Shown here: piece after piece, positions 40,432-51,341 of the stretch
Position numbering within the stretch: the first letter of the stretch is position 1
Layout of the letters: every line of letters starts with the position of its first letter
NCBI GenBank assembly: GCA_030374805.1
Contig: JARGSG010000107.1
Span: 1 to 64,000, forward strand
From: Gracilaria gracilis
Lineage: Eukaryota; Rhodophyta; Florideophyceae; Gracilariales; Gracilariaceae
Direction: 5' to 3'
DNA: 64,000 bases
Made by a program: the position numbers and the translations under genes
Notes under the pieces: generated by a model
What the model saw: only the letters and a program-made list of their open reading frames with translations
Databases searched by the model: none
Told to the model about the DNA's origin: nothing

Positions 40432-41871
40432 TCAATGCAAGTATCCTATACCTCTGAACTGTTTCCGCCCCTTCACACACACTGTTCTGTCTTCGTTCGA
40501 AGTCAAGCCCATGGGACACACTTCGCACGCAGCGTTCGTAGAATGGTTCGGATTCACCGATCCCTCAAAGCATTCCAAACATTGCAGAACATATTGATTG
40601 TACCGGTGACCAGGTGGACATACGCCACACTTGCCAGTATTAGACATCAGCACCTTCCCTTGTTCACACCATACGCATCCTGAAGAACCTGCCATAGCCA
40701 TGGATCCCACGTTGCACTGACGACACATCGTCTCGTCACCACCCTTACTGAACGTCTGCACTGGACATTCGTCGCATCTTCGTTCCATGCTGTTGTACAT
40801 GTATCCCGGTGGACATTTTCCACACCACCCTGCCTCGTCGAGAAGCACAGTTCCAGCTCCACACTTGATACACTCCCCGCCGTCAAAAGAGTTGGTCCCA
40901 GGTGGACACTTCTCACACTCAGTCATGATACCCCCCGCAGACGTAAATCCACCTGAACACTTCAAGCACGACAGCGTAGCGCGATCGAAATGAGTGCCCA
41001 TCGGACACTTGGAGCATCCGCCATCAATCAAAGCCATACCGTTCGGACAGTACGTACAAGTAGACGAGCCCTCCTCTGCGTAAGAACTCATATCACATGC
41101 TTCGCATTCGTCCAATGTGTTCGGGTTGGCGGTCACAAAGTTGCGCGAACACTTATCACAAGTGTTAAACTCCTGATTGTAAAACTCGCCAGCGGCACAT
41201 TTCTTGCATGCTCCGTCGGCCCATACCAGTCCGGGTGGACAGGTGACACATTCGGTAGACCCAAGGTCGGCGTATGAATTGCCTTCACATGGGGTGCAAT
41301 CAGAAAGACCAGGAACAGACTTGAAGGTATTCCTCGGACAGCGATCACACCTTCCAAGCGGTTGGTAGAAATACTTGCCCGAAGGACAAGTAGCACACTT
41401 GCCGTCAATAAGGGTTCGATCCTGTCCGCAGTTGATGCATGCCGCGGCGCCCTTGGCGGAAACCAAGCCCTCTGTACAGGGAATGCACGACGGCTCGCCT
41501 ATACTGGGTTGATAGGTACCGGCTGCACACGGATAGCACCCAAACTGCATGACGGAATTTCCCGGCGGACAGAAGGCGCACTGCGTCATGGTTTCAGACT
41601 TGTAGAAGCCTTTGTTGCACATGCAGAAGGAATGTGTTGGGTCGGGGTACGATTGCGGTCCACAACGTTTGCAGATCGTTGAACCGAACTCCTCGGTGAC
41701 GGTTCCATTCGGACATGTTCGGCACTCGGTTGAGTTGTACATGGTGGAGAAGGTTCCGGCGGGACATGGCTCGCAGCCTTCTGGCGTGTACTTGTAACCG
41801 GGTGTGCAGTACTCGGCAAGCACCGGGATGAGAAGGAGCGACAAGGAAAGAGCGATCGCTGTGGAAAGCAT
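40432..41871 (-). CDS. Secreted cysteine-rich repeat protein (GCC2/GCC3, ephrin-receptor/TNFR-like repeats)
   Basis: It has 479 residues from ATG 41871 (a TTG 25 codons upstream is disregarded). The signal peptide is MLSTAIALSLSLLLIPVLAE. The entire mature protein is a tandem array of about ten units of 40-50 residues with the pattern C-x2-C-x-G-x-Y...C-x2-C-x-x-G, for example CPPGNSVMQFGCYPCAAGTY and CPPGTNSFDGGECIKCGAGT. Such repeats form disulfide-bonded rods in surface proteins of algae and other protists. There is no transmembrane segment or GPI-like tail, so it is probably released or wall-bound. A poly-C tract (coding strand) lies about 100 bases before the ATG. Confidence 0.8.
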   Translation of the reverse strand: MLSTAIALSLSLLLIPVLAEYCTPGYKYTPEGCEPCPAGTFSTMYNSTECRTCPNGTVTEEFGSTICKRCGPQSYPDPTHSFCMCNKGFYKSETMTQCAFCPPGNSVMQFGCYPCAAGTYQPSIGEPSCIPCTEGLVSAKGAAACINCGQDRTLIDGKCATCPSGKYFYQPLGRCDRCPRNTFKSVPGLSDCTPCEGNSYADLGSTECVTCPPGLVWADGACKKCAAGEFYNQEFNTCDKCSRNFVTANPNTLDECEACDMSSYAEEGSSTCTYCPNGMALIDGGCSKCPMGTHFDRATLSCLKCSGGFTSAGGIMTECEKCPPGTNSFDGGECIKCGAGTVLLDEAGWCGKCPPGYMYNSMERRCDECPVQTFSKGGDETMCRQCNVGSMAMAGSSGCVWCEQGKVLMSNTGKCGVCPPGHRYNQYVLQCLECFEGSVNPNHSTNAACEVCPMGLTSNEDRTVCVKGRKQFRGIGYLH

Positions 41872-41971
41872 GTTGGATTGGGCTGCGGCGGAGGTGGTCA
41901 CCAGGGCCGTAAACGGGAGAAGATGAAAGCGCAGCGGAAGGATCAAAGAGGTACTACGACGGGTTGCAGTT

Positions 41972-41987
41972 GGGGGGGGGGGGGGGG
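41972..41987. repeat. Poly-G run (16) in a G-rich tract
   Basis: G16 followed by several G4-G7 runs to about 42040 on the plus strand. This is the template side of the cysteine-repeat gene's upstream region, so its coding strand is poly-C. The region could form a G-quadruplex. Confidence 0.9.
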
Positions 41988-42040
41988 TGAAGTGGGGTAG
42001 GGGGGTAGGAATGCAGGGGTGGAGGGAGGGGGAGGGGGGG

Positions 42041-43935
42041 CGCAGTTGAAATAAACGGCGGTTGGCAGTGGTGAGACAGGGTAAGCGCAGACTCGCTCCG
42101 AGGGAGCCATGTGTTAAACGATCATCAGTTTGACTTTGGCACTGATGTGTTTGACAAAGTGCACCAAAACGTGGCGCGCGTCAGTGAAGGGAGATTTCAC
42201 TGGACACGCGCGTGTTTGTCGTTGCGCCGCACAGCGCGCGCGATACACCGCTCCGTGCGCACGTGTCTGGCGTGAGCGTTGCACGCGCCGCCGAGCGCTA
42301 CAGGGTACTTGGCTGCCGTTCGCTATTTTTACGTGCTCACAGCCTTCGAGGCCTCTAGCTCTCTAGTGTCTACTACTGTACTAGAGACACGAGCCTTCGA
42401 GGCTGCCTTTGAATTTTAGGGTTGTTTTGTACTTTTTCTTTGTTTTTTCCAGTAAAACTTACGGCGTTTTTGTGCAGCAGAGAGACGCGTCCTTGTTCAT
42501 GTAATTTTCCTCATACAGGGTACTGCCATGGATGTACCAAGGGTAGCGTTTTACCGCTTTTCCCTCGCGTTCATACCGATTTTTCAGTATGGCTCTGGTG
42601 AGCTGAATATACAGTAGAACAAAGTTCGCATCAGCCCCGAGCCGGCCTGGCCGGACCATGGTTCAAAACAGCCACACTGGTCGTTTTCTCCGCCACTCCA
42701 AAATGGACAAACTGCCGCAGTGCTGAGCGGTACTGATTGCAAAATTTTGCAGCAATTGCCTCTCGAGGTTTTACAAACAAGAAAAAAAAAAAAAATAGAA
42801 ATTGGCCAAATCATGAGAGAATGCCAACTCGAGGTTTGACACGCTGACGTGCTCGGCGGGGGTGGAACCAATCCAAGTTGTACACGCGTAACACGTTTCA
42901 TACGGCACTGCTGGCGCTTGTCGCCGCGCACTTGATGTGCCGCAATTTTGAACTACCTTCAGCCTTCGCTTGCGTAGATTTATCATATGATACCCTTGGT
43001 ATATGTAACTTACAATGGTATCCATACACAAGGGTAGAGGTATGGACACGTTCACCGGCCCCCAAGCTGCGGCAGCTTGGGATATTTCTGCCGGGTGCAC
43101 ACCGGTGCTTCACGCCACATGGAACACGTTTAGCGTTTTGCCAACGCAGCTTTTTATGATACCTGTACAGTACCACCTTTTGTTCATCATGCTCGCACGG
43201 GTCCCAGCCGCGCGGTTCATCCAGCAAACATCCTTGTCGCTTACCAAATACCTTCGAAATGTTGTGCAATTACATTTCGAGCGACGCGTCATAGCTCCGT
43301 ATTGAACCCACCTTCCTCTCCTCTCGCATGCACCTTGACATTTCATCGACCTTAGTCCAGACCCAAATCAATTGTCTCTGAGTCCTAGCCAAAACGTAGC
43401 AGAGCATGCTTTCATACCTCCCCCAACTTCATCGTCAACACATCCAACGCGGCTTTATGCCTTGTGCCGCTTTTCAAAATAACAATTTCAAACCATTGCC
43501 AACGTGTGCACACATCTGTCAAACCATACGAGTAACAACAGCGTACCAAGGATACAAAAATTCAACTGCTCAATTCACACCCGCTCCTCTAGATGGGCGC
43601 TACCAACGACACACAAGTCCAATTCACCTTCATGCAATGAACAACCCCACTTTTGTACTGCCATCACGTCTGTGTTCGTCACTGCGTACACTCCAGTCAC
43701 ATGCTCGTCAGCCACACAACTGCATGAGCATACATTCCCCTGTTTTGTCAGCCTTTGGTAAAAGCTTCCTATCCACAGCTTATAACTCCGCTACCCCGCC
43801 ACTGTTTTCGTTCCTAGCCTCCTTCATCCATATAAATCGATTAACTCACCATCTACTCCCAAGCATACACTTTCATCATACTCTTCGCCCTTGGTAGCAG
43901 CCCGACTGCTCCACGTCTTTTGCTTTTCAACAACT
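42041..43935. other. Divergent intergenic region, no gene recognised
   Basis: It includes CpG-rich sequence near 42170-42290, ACCAAGGGTA at 42536 facing its inverse TACCCTTGGT at about 42994, a perfect 10-bp palindrome CCCAAGCTGC-G-GCAGCTTGGG (43061-43081), and a G-poor C/A-rich tract from about 43330 to 43930 leading into the Hint gene. Confidence 0.5.
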
Positions 43936-46671
43936 ATGTCAGTCCAGTTCTCAGTTCTATGCTTCATGCTTGTTTTGCTCCTCGCAGGCAATCAAGCTGT
44001 TCCAAAGCCTACAACATTTTCCGGACCCCTTCAACTGGAAAACACCTCTGTTCGAGCCTTTACGCCCTCAGAGTTCACGGCCGGCTACGAGCTCATGGTT
44101 CAATATCGACACGGTTCGGTTCCGTCCTGCCCGCACAGAATCCAGTACACAGGAACTCCAACAGAAGAAGATTCTCAACTTCTCCTAAAACATACAGATA
44201 TGAAAATATCTGAGTCTGATACATTGAACCCAATCAACTGTACAGATAACGGAGTGCAACGACTAGCGCTGTCAACCAAGCTCCGAGGCCAAACTCTTGC
44301 CGACTTCGTGGAACAAGTAGACAAAAGCCTTGACAAGTCAATCTTGTACAAAAGCGTTGCTCAACAGCTTTCCGGGGCAAGATATTATGTATCAGTGGAA
44401 GATTCTGTGCGCGTCTGTGGTCAGGGCTGGTTTAGTTCAGCGGAAACCTACTTCTTCTTTGATGAATCCAAATTGGTTCAATTGCAGGTTGTGAAGAAAG
44501 TTATTCAAGATGATCCGGTTGTAATCACTTTGCCACTTATAGGAAATATTCGATACATGGTGGTAGCCAGGGAAGGAACCACATGTATCTATCGGGTTGA
44601 GTCTGATGTCCAGAGCATCATCAGGAATTCGCCAAGGCCGTCGGATTCTCCGTCTGTAACGGTAAGTTTCCACCATCTTTTTCGCGAGCATTATGTTAAG
44701 AGAGGACAGATATCTGACAACGTGTGAATGACCCTTCTTGATTTGATACAGCCGTCCCCGTCGCCGTCAACATCTCCGATACCACCCAGTGCGTCGGCAT
44801 CGCCCTCAATATCTGCATCTCAATCGCCAACTCCATCTTTATCTGCTTCCCCTTCAATAACTTCATCCGCCTCGATGCCACCAACAAAAACGCCGACCCC
44901 CAGTTTGACTCCTTCGATGAGCAACTCGCCATCGGTAAGTACAGTGCCCTCTCCATCCGCCTCTGTTACTACCTCTGCAAGCGCAGCACCATCTCCAAGC
45001 GCTTCAATGGTACCCACACCGAGCTCCAGTTCAGTGGCGTCACCGTCTCCCTCTGGTTCCAGTAGCGTACTACCTGCCCCATCTTCGTCGGCCTCCATTT
45101 CTCCATCTGTAAGTGCATCCGCTTCCTCCTCCGCAAGTGCTTCTATGAGTTTTACTTCGTCGCCGTCTCCCTCAAGTAGCACTATCCCGAGTTCGCCGAG
45201 TGCTTCGTCGTCTCAGTCTGTCTCGCCGTCAAACAGTGTGACCCCTACTGCTTCGTTGTCGGAAAGCCCATTGCCCTCCTCCACGACTTCGATGATGCCA
45301 AGTATGTCGTCCTCACAAAGTGTGGGACCTTCAACGACGCCTACCACAACTATGGCACCCTCTGTGACCGCATCGAGCAGCAGTATTAGTTTACCTTCAG
45401 CAACGCCGACCACAACTGCAACACCTTCAGTATCGATATCGGTTACGGATGCATTGCCTACTCCAACAATCTCGGCTTCAAATTCACCAAGCGCGTCGTA
45501 CAGTGTGGAGCCCTCATCCTCGACGACTGCGACTCCTTCGTCTTCGGCTTCCCCTCTGATATCTTCAAGTGCGTCGGCTTCCCCTCTGATATCTTCAAGT
45601 GCGTCGGCTTCCCCTCTGATATCTTCAAGTGTGTCGGCTTCCCCTCTGCTATCTTCAAGTGCGTCGGCTTCTCCAAGCGGCTTGGCATCACCATCGATCT
45701 CTGCAGCTGTACCGTCTGCAAGCGTTTCTGCAAGTCAATCAGCAGCGTCGCCATCTGTAGTAGCTTCTTCTACAGCTATTTTGGAGAGCACATCGCCTTC
45801 GATGACGGGTTCTCCGAGCTTCTCCGCGTCTGCTCCAATGACTGTGACACCGATTGCATCCCAAACTGTTTCGACGAGTCCGAAAGCAAGTGTTCAATCA
45901 TCTGCTACAACCTTCCCATCACCATCGGAGACACCGAAGATTAGTATATCACAAGTAGTCTCATCCACATCGCCATCGGTATCGATGAGCGCAGGAACTC
46001 TTAGTGCATCTCCAACAATTTCACTAACTCCTTCGCCGTCTTCTTCACAGGGAAACAACGATGAGAACAACATCGATGGAGATGATCGGGGTGAAAATAG
46101 CGTAGATGGTAGTAGTACATGCTTCCCAGCCTCAGCCAAGGTGAGGACAAGGAATGGATATAAGAAGATGGAAGACTTGCGGATGGGTGAAGAAGTTGTT
46201 TCAGATAGAGGTTTGGAACGAATCATGTTATTCACGCACGAAAACAAATGGATTCGTGCAGAATTTGTACGACTTTACGCGGGTAACGAAAGTCTAACTG
46301 CTACCGGGGGACACATGATATATGTGCGGAACGGTTTAAGACGCGCTCGAGAAGTGGAAGTTGGTGACATGTTACGCAAAGTGGATGGAGACGCAAGAGT
46401 GTGGAAGAAAGAATGGGTGATTGAGCGCGGTCTTTTCAACCCTCACACCGAAGGAGGTAACATCGTTGTGAACGGCTTCGTAACGAGTTGCTACACAGAA
46501 AGTGTGGAGACAATCACAGCACATGCGTTATTGAGCGTGGTGAGATTGTTAGGACGATGGAGAAGAATGGCACGGTTGATGGGTGCACTTGGAAGTGGTA
46601 TTGAGTATATGGCGCGCTTCTGTGGGACTGTAGCTAGAACGGCGGGGGCCGCAAGCAGCGCGCTGGCATGA
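43936..46671 (+). CDS. Secreted Ser/Pro-rich protein with C-terminal Hedgehog-type Hint (Hog) module
   Basis: 881 residues from two exons, 43936-44661 and 44752-46671, with a 90-bp GTAAGT...CAG intron (phase 0). The signal peptide is MSVQFSVLCFMLVLLLAGNQ. An unrecognised N-terminal domain (about 20-242) is followed by over 400 residues of Ser/Pro/Thr repeats, likely O-glycosylated wall-type sequence. The C-terminus is a Hint fold: nucleophile Cys at about residue 699 in STCFPASAKV, TGGH as the T-x-x-H motif (LTATGGHMIYV), then GNIVVNGFVTSCYTE and AHALLSVVRLLG, as in Hedgehog Hog domains. Known Hint modules cleave themselves before Cys1 and may attach a lipid or other nucleophile to the released N-terminal part. 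Confidence 0.87.
45541..45672 (+). repeat. 30-bp in-frame tandem repeat in the Hint gene
   Basis: About four copies of TCGGCTTCCCCTCTGATATC-type units at a 30-base period (45541, 45571, 45601, 45631), encoding SASASPLISS. The copies are nearly identical, so recent expansion is likely and length may vary between individuals. Confidence 0.9.
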
Positions 46672-47946
46672 TTGATCGAATCTAAAGATTCATGTTTGAC
46701 AAGACTCCCCCTTTGCATATGCTTGCTTTGTTGGACAGCATTCGGCTGATGGTTTTGGTGGAAACACCCAATTGCAGAACAGTAATGTGGAATGTGATCA
46801 CGCTTTGTTGCTGTGAGCACAATGGTTTCGTGGCAAGCGTGGCATTTCTTCATGAATGATCAGCTGCTCCTGCGCCGATGTTTTCGTCGCTTTGTGAAAC
46901 TCTCATAATCACTATCTTAGTACAACGGTATACATATCTACTTCAGTCTCTAGCTACTAGAGTGTAAATGCTTTCTCTCATGCATGATGAAAAACTTGTT
47001 TGCAGATACCAACTTACTTAGGTTGAAGACTATGCTTGCTTTCTTGCCTTGGTGTTCACCAATGAAGCGATTTCGACGAGAAATAATAGATGCATGCATC
47101 CTAGTTGGTGCCAGAAAGCAAAGCAACACAAGCGTAGCATGAGTAGACCGCAGCTTTAGGCTACCTAAAGAATGCCTTCTCGTCTCGAGAGAGACTGGCG
47201 CACAGCGTGCTCACGAAAGAAGAAACGACATCGGGAAGATTGTCGCGAAGTTCCACGTCGCCGAATGAGAATCTCGAGATAATGCCGGAACAAGTTGATG
47301 TCCATAGCGGCGCTTCATCTATCCTCGAGTGCGCTGCTGCACCATCTGGTAAGGATTATTCATGCTTTTCCTATCGTTTATGTGTGCACATGATGCAAGT
47401 GACGAGGTGGAAGTACCAAACGAAGGCGTTTACAGTATTGGCGGCCGACACGGCACTGTCTCCGCCCTTCCATTCCGTGCTGTGTCTTCAACCGCAAGAC
47501 AGCGCCCCCGAACGAAACGGTTGCCACCAGGAGGATACTGGCGCCGACTGTTCTGTCTTCGCCCACTGCCATGAAGCGAAAGGCGCTTTCGCGCCGCCCT
47601 TCTCTCCGCTGTCTCCGCACCATTCCGCACCCGCCGTCGCTCTAATCGCCAACCCCACTGTCGCTTCTCCTGCATCTTACACGTCTCCCCCCCCCCCCCC
47701 CCCCCCCCCGTCGCTGCGCGATCTTTCTCCCCTTCGGCCTATTAGAGTGCGCCATCTCTTGCGAGACAGTCGCGCTATGAACGGCCAGCATCAGGCCGAC
47801 AGCCCAGCGTCGCTGTATGTAAGCTCATCCCGTTCCTAACTACGAGCTTCCTCCGCATTCCTACCTCTGCACAGCACTGCGATCATTTCCATCGTAAACG
47901 GTCTTCTTTTGCTCTGCGGTTTTCCGCTCCCCGCTCTCGCTACGTC
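46672..47946. other. Intergenic with a poly-C tract
   Basis: No gene is supported. A 210-codon frame at 47207-47839 crosses the poly-C run and lacks any recognisable feature. The poly-C (47687-47709) is about 240 bases upstream of the zinc-finger gene. Confidence 0.45.
47687..47709 (+). repeat. Poly-C run (23)
   Basis: Uninterrupted C23 on the coding strand, 238 bases before the zinc-finger ATG at 47947. Confidence 0.93.
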
Positions 47947-48582
47947 ATGTCTCACTGCCCATACTGCGGCATACACTTTAGGTGCGACAGGGAGAGAGAA
48001 ATTCATAGATGCTTCGTGGGACAAGTGGTATCGCCGTCTCCCAGTGATGACATTGATGCGCGAGAATTGACCGATATACCTATGTCAGCAACTCAGAGCG
48101 ACGCGCGCAATACGTCAGCGCAGAGTTCATCGGATGCGCGCTATCGCGGTTTAGCGCCGCAAGCATTCAGCCCGAGGGACGCAAGCATGGTTACATCCAG
48201 CGTGAGTGCATCGCAATCGGCTACATCAGAACATTTCTCAAGACCGGCGCTGCAATGCCACGTATGTTGCAAGTTCTACGCCACGAAAGCAAGTCTTTCC
48301 AAACACGTCAGATCCATCCACGAAGGGGAGAGGTATTTGTGTCTTGTGCCGCAATGCCGACAGGAGTTTAGGTCCTCGTCGGCTCGGAAAACGCACCTGG
48401 AGAGGTCGCATTCATGGATCCGACGAAGAAACCGTACGTCAGCGGCGCCAGCGGCGTCAACGTCGCGCGGTGAACGACCGTTCAAGTGTATGGCGTGCGG
48501 GGCGTCGTTTACGGCGCGGCGTGAACTGACACGCCACACGAACAAGGCTCATCGATCGGTGGCGGCCTCAACTCGGTTCTGA
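47947..48582 (+). CDS. C2H2 zinc-finger protein, intronless (paralog 1 of tandem pair)
   Basis: 211 residues from ATG 47947. An atypical N-terminal finger, CPYCGIHFRCDREREIHRC, has spacing C-x2-C-x12-H-x-C. A Ser-rich linker of about 80 residues follows. Three C-terminal fingers come next: CHVCCKFYATKASLSKHVRS then IH; a long-knuckle finger CLVPQCRQEF with C-x4-C; and CMACGASFTARRELTRHTNK then AH. His spacing in these three is x4. The same order and the same odd C2HC and C-x4-C fingers occur in the gene at 50520, so the two are tandem duplicates. Nuclear DNA binding is inferred. Confidence 0.8.
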   Translation: MSHCPYCGIHFRCDREREIHRCFVGQVVSPSPSDDIDARELTDIPMSATQSDARNTSAQSSSDARYRGLAPQAFSPRDASMVTSSVSASQSATSEHFSRPALQCHVCCKFYATKASLSKHVRSIHEGERYLCLVPQCRQEFRSSSARKTHLERSHSWIRRRNRTSAAPAASTSRGERPFKCMACGASFTARRELTRHTNKAHRSVAASTRF

Positions 48583-50519
48583 CGTGGCGGTGAGCTTGGC
48601 GGTGAGCTTGGAGGAGAGCTGCTGACGATAGGAACGCGTACTGGTGGAGAAGCTGCAAAGCAAAGGACGGATGAAGACGCTGCGCGTGTGTAACTTCGCG
48701 TTGATCATGTGATGCCAACCAAAACAAACTGCCGCGCCACTATAAAGGATTAATGTATGATGCATCGCACTTACTACAGCCCATCTCAAAACGCGCCCAG
48801 ATGGGCTCAGCGAGGGCCCCTCTCGAATGGCCAAGGTGCCGCCGTGCGACGGCGCTGAGACATAACGCGTCAGTCTGACGCGTAATTCCCAAGGGTAGAC
48901 AGCTAACCCGTTTCAGTTGGTAGAGGCGATGGCCAAGCGAAATCAATTATACGCTACCAGAGGTATCTCGCGTCACCCTTATGTAGCAGGTGAGATGATG
49001 CACCGAAGGCATCTCATGGATCCATGATTCAAGCGCCCTTGCTCGTTTCCACATAATATGTGTTTAACATTATGTTCTGCAACCGCGTCGTCATCTACAC
49101 GCGGCATTCTTCCACAACGTCAACGTGATGCGACTCAAACTTCAGCACCGCTTGCACTCTCGCTGGGATTCCCTTGCATCAGGTGTTACATACGAGCAGA
49201 ACTTCTGTTTCGTCATTGTTACGGTAGACCCAGCGCCCCAGCTTTCGAGGCCATGAAAGCATGTCCAATCCCTTTCATAGAAACAGAATGTGCCTGGCAC
49301 CCATTGGATTTGGCACATTATTGCGGCTGCGAAACAAGGCGCCCAACATATCTGCACCACACATCACCGCCTGTGTTCTGGTCATGGTAGGCATCATGGT
49401 TCAGTCACTTGTGTCTGTCCATCTCCGACGCCGCGGGGGCACTCGCGAGGTCGCAAGCTGGACCCTTATGCGTGGTTTCTCGTGGGTGCGTTATAGTCTT
49501 GTGTTTGGGTGTGTGTGTGCGTGTGTGGAATCCAGCTCGGCATGCGTCATCGAAGCAGTCTGTGCAGGTAGTCTTCGATTTGTTGATCGACGCCGAGTTA
49601 AACACGGTTTGCTTGAGGTCGGCAAGCGCCAGCGCTACTACCCTTGGTAGAGTGGCCGTACTCTAGCGGTACCGACGGTACCACGAAGTTTGCTTCAACA
49701 GCGGCACGTGTTGCAAGGGTATTCGAATTGATTAGAATACAGTGCGTTTGCATCAAGAGGGAGCCCCTCTGTCACCATCCAAGGTGCCCCTTATCTTACT
49801 TAGGGCGCGCGCATTCCATGGATGAAAAGACTCGGACCACAGCACGAACTTCGAGGCGTCAGGAAGTGCACTCACGTGATATCGGAGCAGATCGTCGACT
49901 GCTTCCAATATGTGCTACTGAGCTGATACCATTGGTGTGAAAAATATGGAGGGAGTGCTCTCTGTGTTTCTGTCTCGCGATGCAAGACGCGTTTTGAAGC
50001 GTGTTGTGTCTGCGCGTTGCTGTGAAGTTGTGGGGCATTGGTGACTGAGGACACGGAAGCGGAGTAGCGGCGAGGAGATGTACACGCGTGTGCATGCACG
50101 AGCTGTCGGCTTGGCGCCAGACAAGATGTGATGGTGTGCGCGAATGCTGTGGCAGAAGTATGAGGTGGGCGGAATGTGAGGGTGCGTTTCCCAACTGATA
50201 CCAGTACGGTGCGAAGCGTGGCACGATTGACTCCATTCCATTTAGAATGACAGCATGATGGGCAACAACACGTAGGCTGAAAGTGGTCAAGTTGTGGTTG
50301 ATCAATACGCTGAGCAAAGCGAGGTCAGGTGAGCGAAACGCGAGACGGTGACAGAGATACATTGGTACTACGTAAGGCATAAAGAATGGCATGTGCTAGT
50401 ATAAATAGCATGTCTGGAAGCACGAGGAGGAACAGGAGCGGTTGAGCAAGACGCAAGCGACCGTGACTGATGAAGGTCGTCTGCTCACACGTGCGGTGCG
50501 GCAGGCAAGGCGTGCGGCC
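48583..50519. other. Intergenic between zinc-finger paralogs
   Basis: No gene is recognised. CCAAGGGTAG lies at about 48889 and its inverse CTACCCTTGG at about 49636. The plus strand is G-rich and C-poor from about 49920 to 50400. A TATA box precedes the next gene. Confidence 0.5.
50400..50407 (+). promoter_or_regulatory. TATA box of the second zinc-finger paralog
   Basis: TATAAATA 113 bases upstream of the ATG at 50520. Confidence 0.6.
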
Positions 50520-51341
50520 ATGAGCAGCGAGAAGAGGCTTGGCTGCACTCGATGCGGGAAAACATTCGGTTCAACATCGTTATTGAGAAGTCATAAGTGC
50601 AGTATAAGTGTGAACGTGATGACCGACTCGTGGATGAAATACAAGCTCAACAACATGACACGCAATAGCGCTCAATCATCGTCGTCATCGAAAGACTCAC
50701 GCGGCAACCTTGTCCGCACGCAATCAACAACGGTGAGCGCATCTTGGTCGGCGCGAAACGCGCCAAGGGCGGCAGCGCCGAGCGACCAAAGCAGGTCGTC
50801 TTCGTCGCGCTCCACACGCGGGGAGGCAAGCTCCAGCAGCGCGTCGTCGTCGTCGGGATCACACAGCACGCGGCGATCTTCAACAAACCGCGGCGAATAT
50901 TCATCGCCGCCGGGGTTGGTGAGCAACTCGCGATGGCAAGGCAGCGACAGCGCGCGTCTGTCGCGCCAGTCCACGGTGGCGGTGACGGCGCGACCACCCA
51001 AGCCGAAGGGCAACAACAGCAAGCCGGACAAGTCGCAGCGGCAGCACGAGTGCAAGGCGTGCGGCAAGACGTTCGGGCGAACCGACACACTGCGGCGGCA
51101 CCAGGAAATGGTGCACGGCGACACGGTGGTGCACTGCTCCGACGCGCTGTGCTCGCTGACGTTCCAATCCAAACATGCGGCGCGGCGGCACGAGCGCGAG
51201 GTGCATCGCGCGCACGGCCGTTTCCAGTGCGATGTGTGTAGCGCGCAGTTCCGCTCGCAGGCGGCGCTCACTTCGCACCGCAAGAACGCGCACGCGTCGG
51301 TGCTGGATCACTCGCTGTACTCGTTGTTGGACCGCCCGTGA
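50520..51341 (+). CDS. C2H2 zinc-finger protein, intronless (paralog 2 of tandem pair)
   Basis: 273 residues from ATG 50520; the frame is open to a TTG 26 codons upstream. The N-terminal finger CTRCGKTFGSTSLLRSHKC has the unusual spacing C-x2-C-x12-H-x-C, exactly as in its neighbour at 47947. A Ser/Arg-rich linker of about 150 residues leads to three C-terminal fingers: CKACGKTFGRTDTLRRHQEM then VH; CSDALCSLTF with C-x4-C; and CDVCSAQFRSQAALTSHRKN then AH. It is probably a sequence-specific DNA-binding protein. High GC produces long antisense frames across it, which I regard as shadows. Confidence 0.8.
   Translation: MSSEKRLGCTRCGKTFGSTSLLRSHKCSISVNVMTDSWMKYKLNNMTRNSAQSSSSSKDSRGNLVRTQSTTVSASWSARNAPRAAAPSDQSRSSSSRSTRGEASSSSASSSSGSHSTRRSSTNRGEYSSPPGLVSNSRWQGSDSARLSRQSTVAVTARPPKPKGNNSKPDKSQRQHECKACGKTFGRTDTLRRHQEMVHGDTVVHCSDALCSLTFQSKHAARRHEREVHRAHGRFQCDVCSAQFRSQAALTSHRKNAHASVLDHSLYSLLDRP

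Noticed and set aside
42536..43003. A MITE defined by ACCAAGGGTA...TACCCTTGGT
   Set aside because: The match stops at 10 bases and no target-site duplication is visible; the same motif occurs singly elsewhere.
47207..47839. 210-codon plus-strand frame crossing a poly-C run
   Set aside because: The poly-C gives a Pro run and the rest has no family features; start is non-ATG.
48889..49645. A second MITE between CCAAGGGTAG and CTACCCTTGG
   Set aside because: Inner sequences next to the motif do not continue the inverted repeat and flanks show no duplication.
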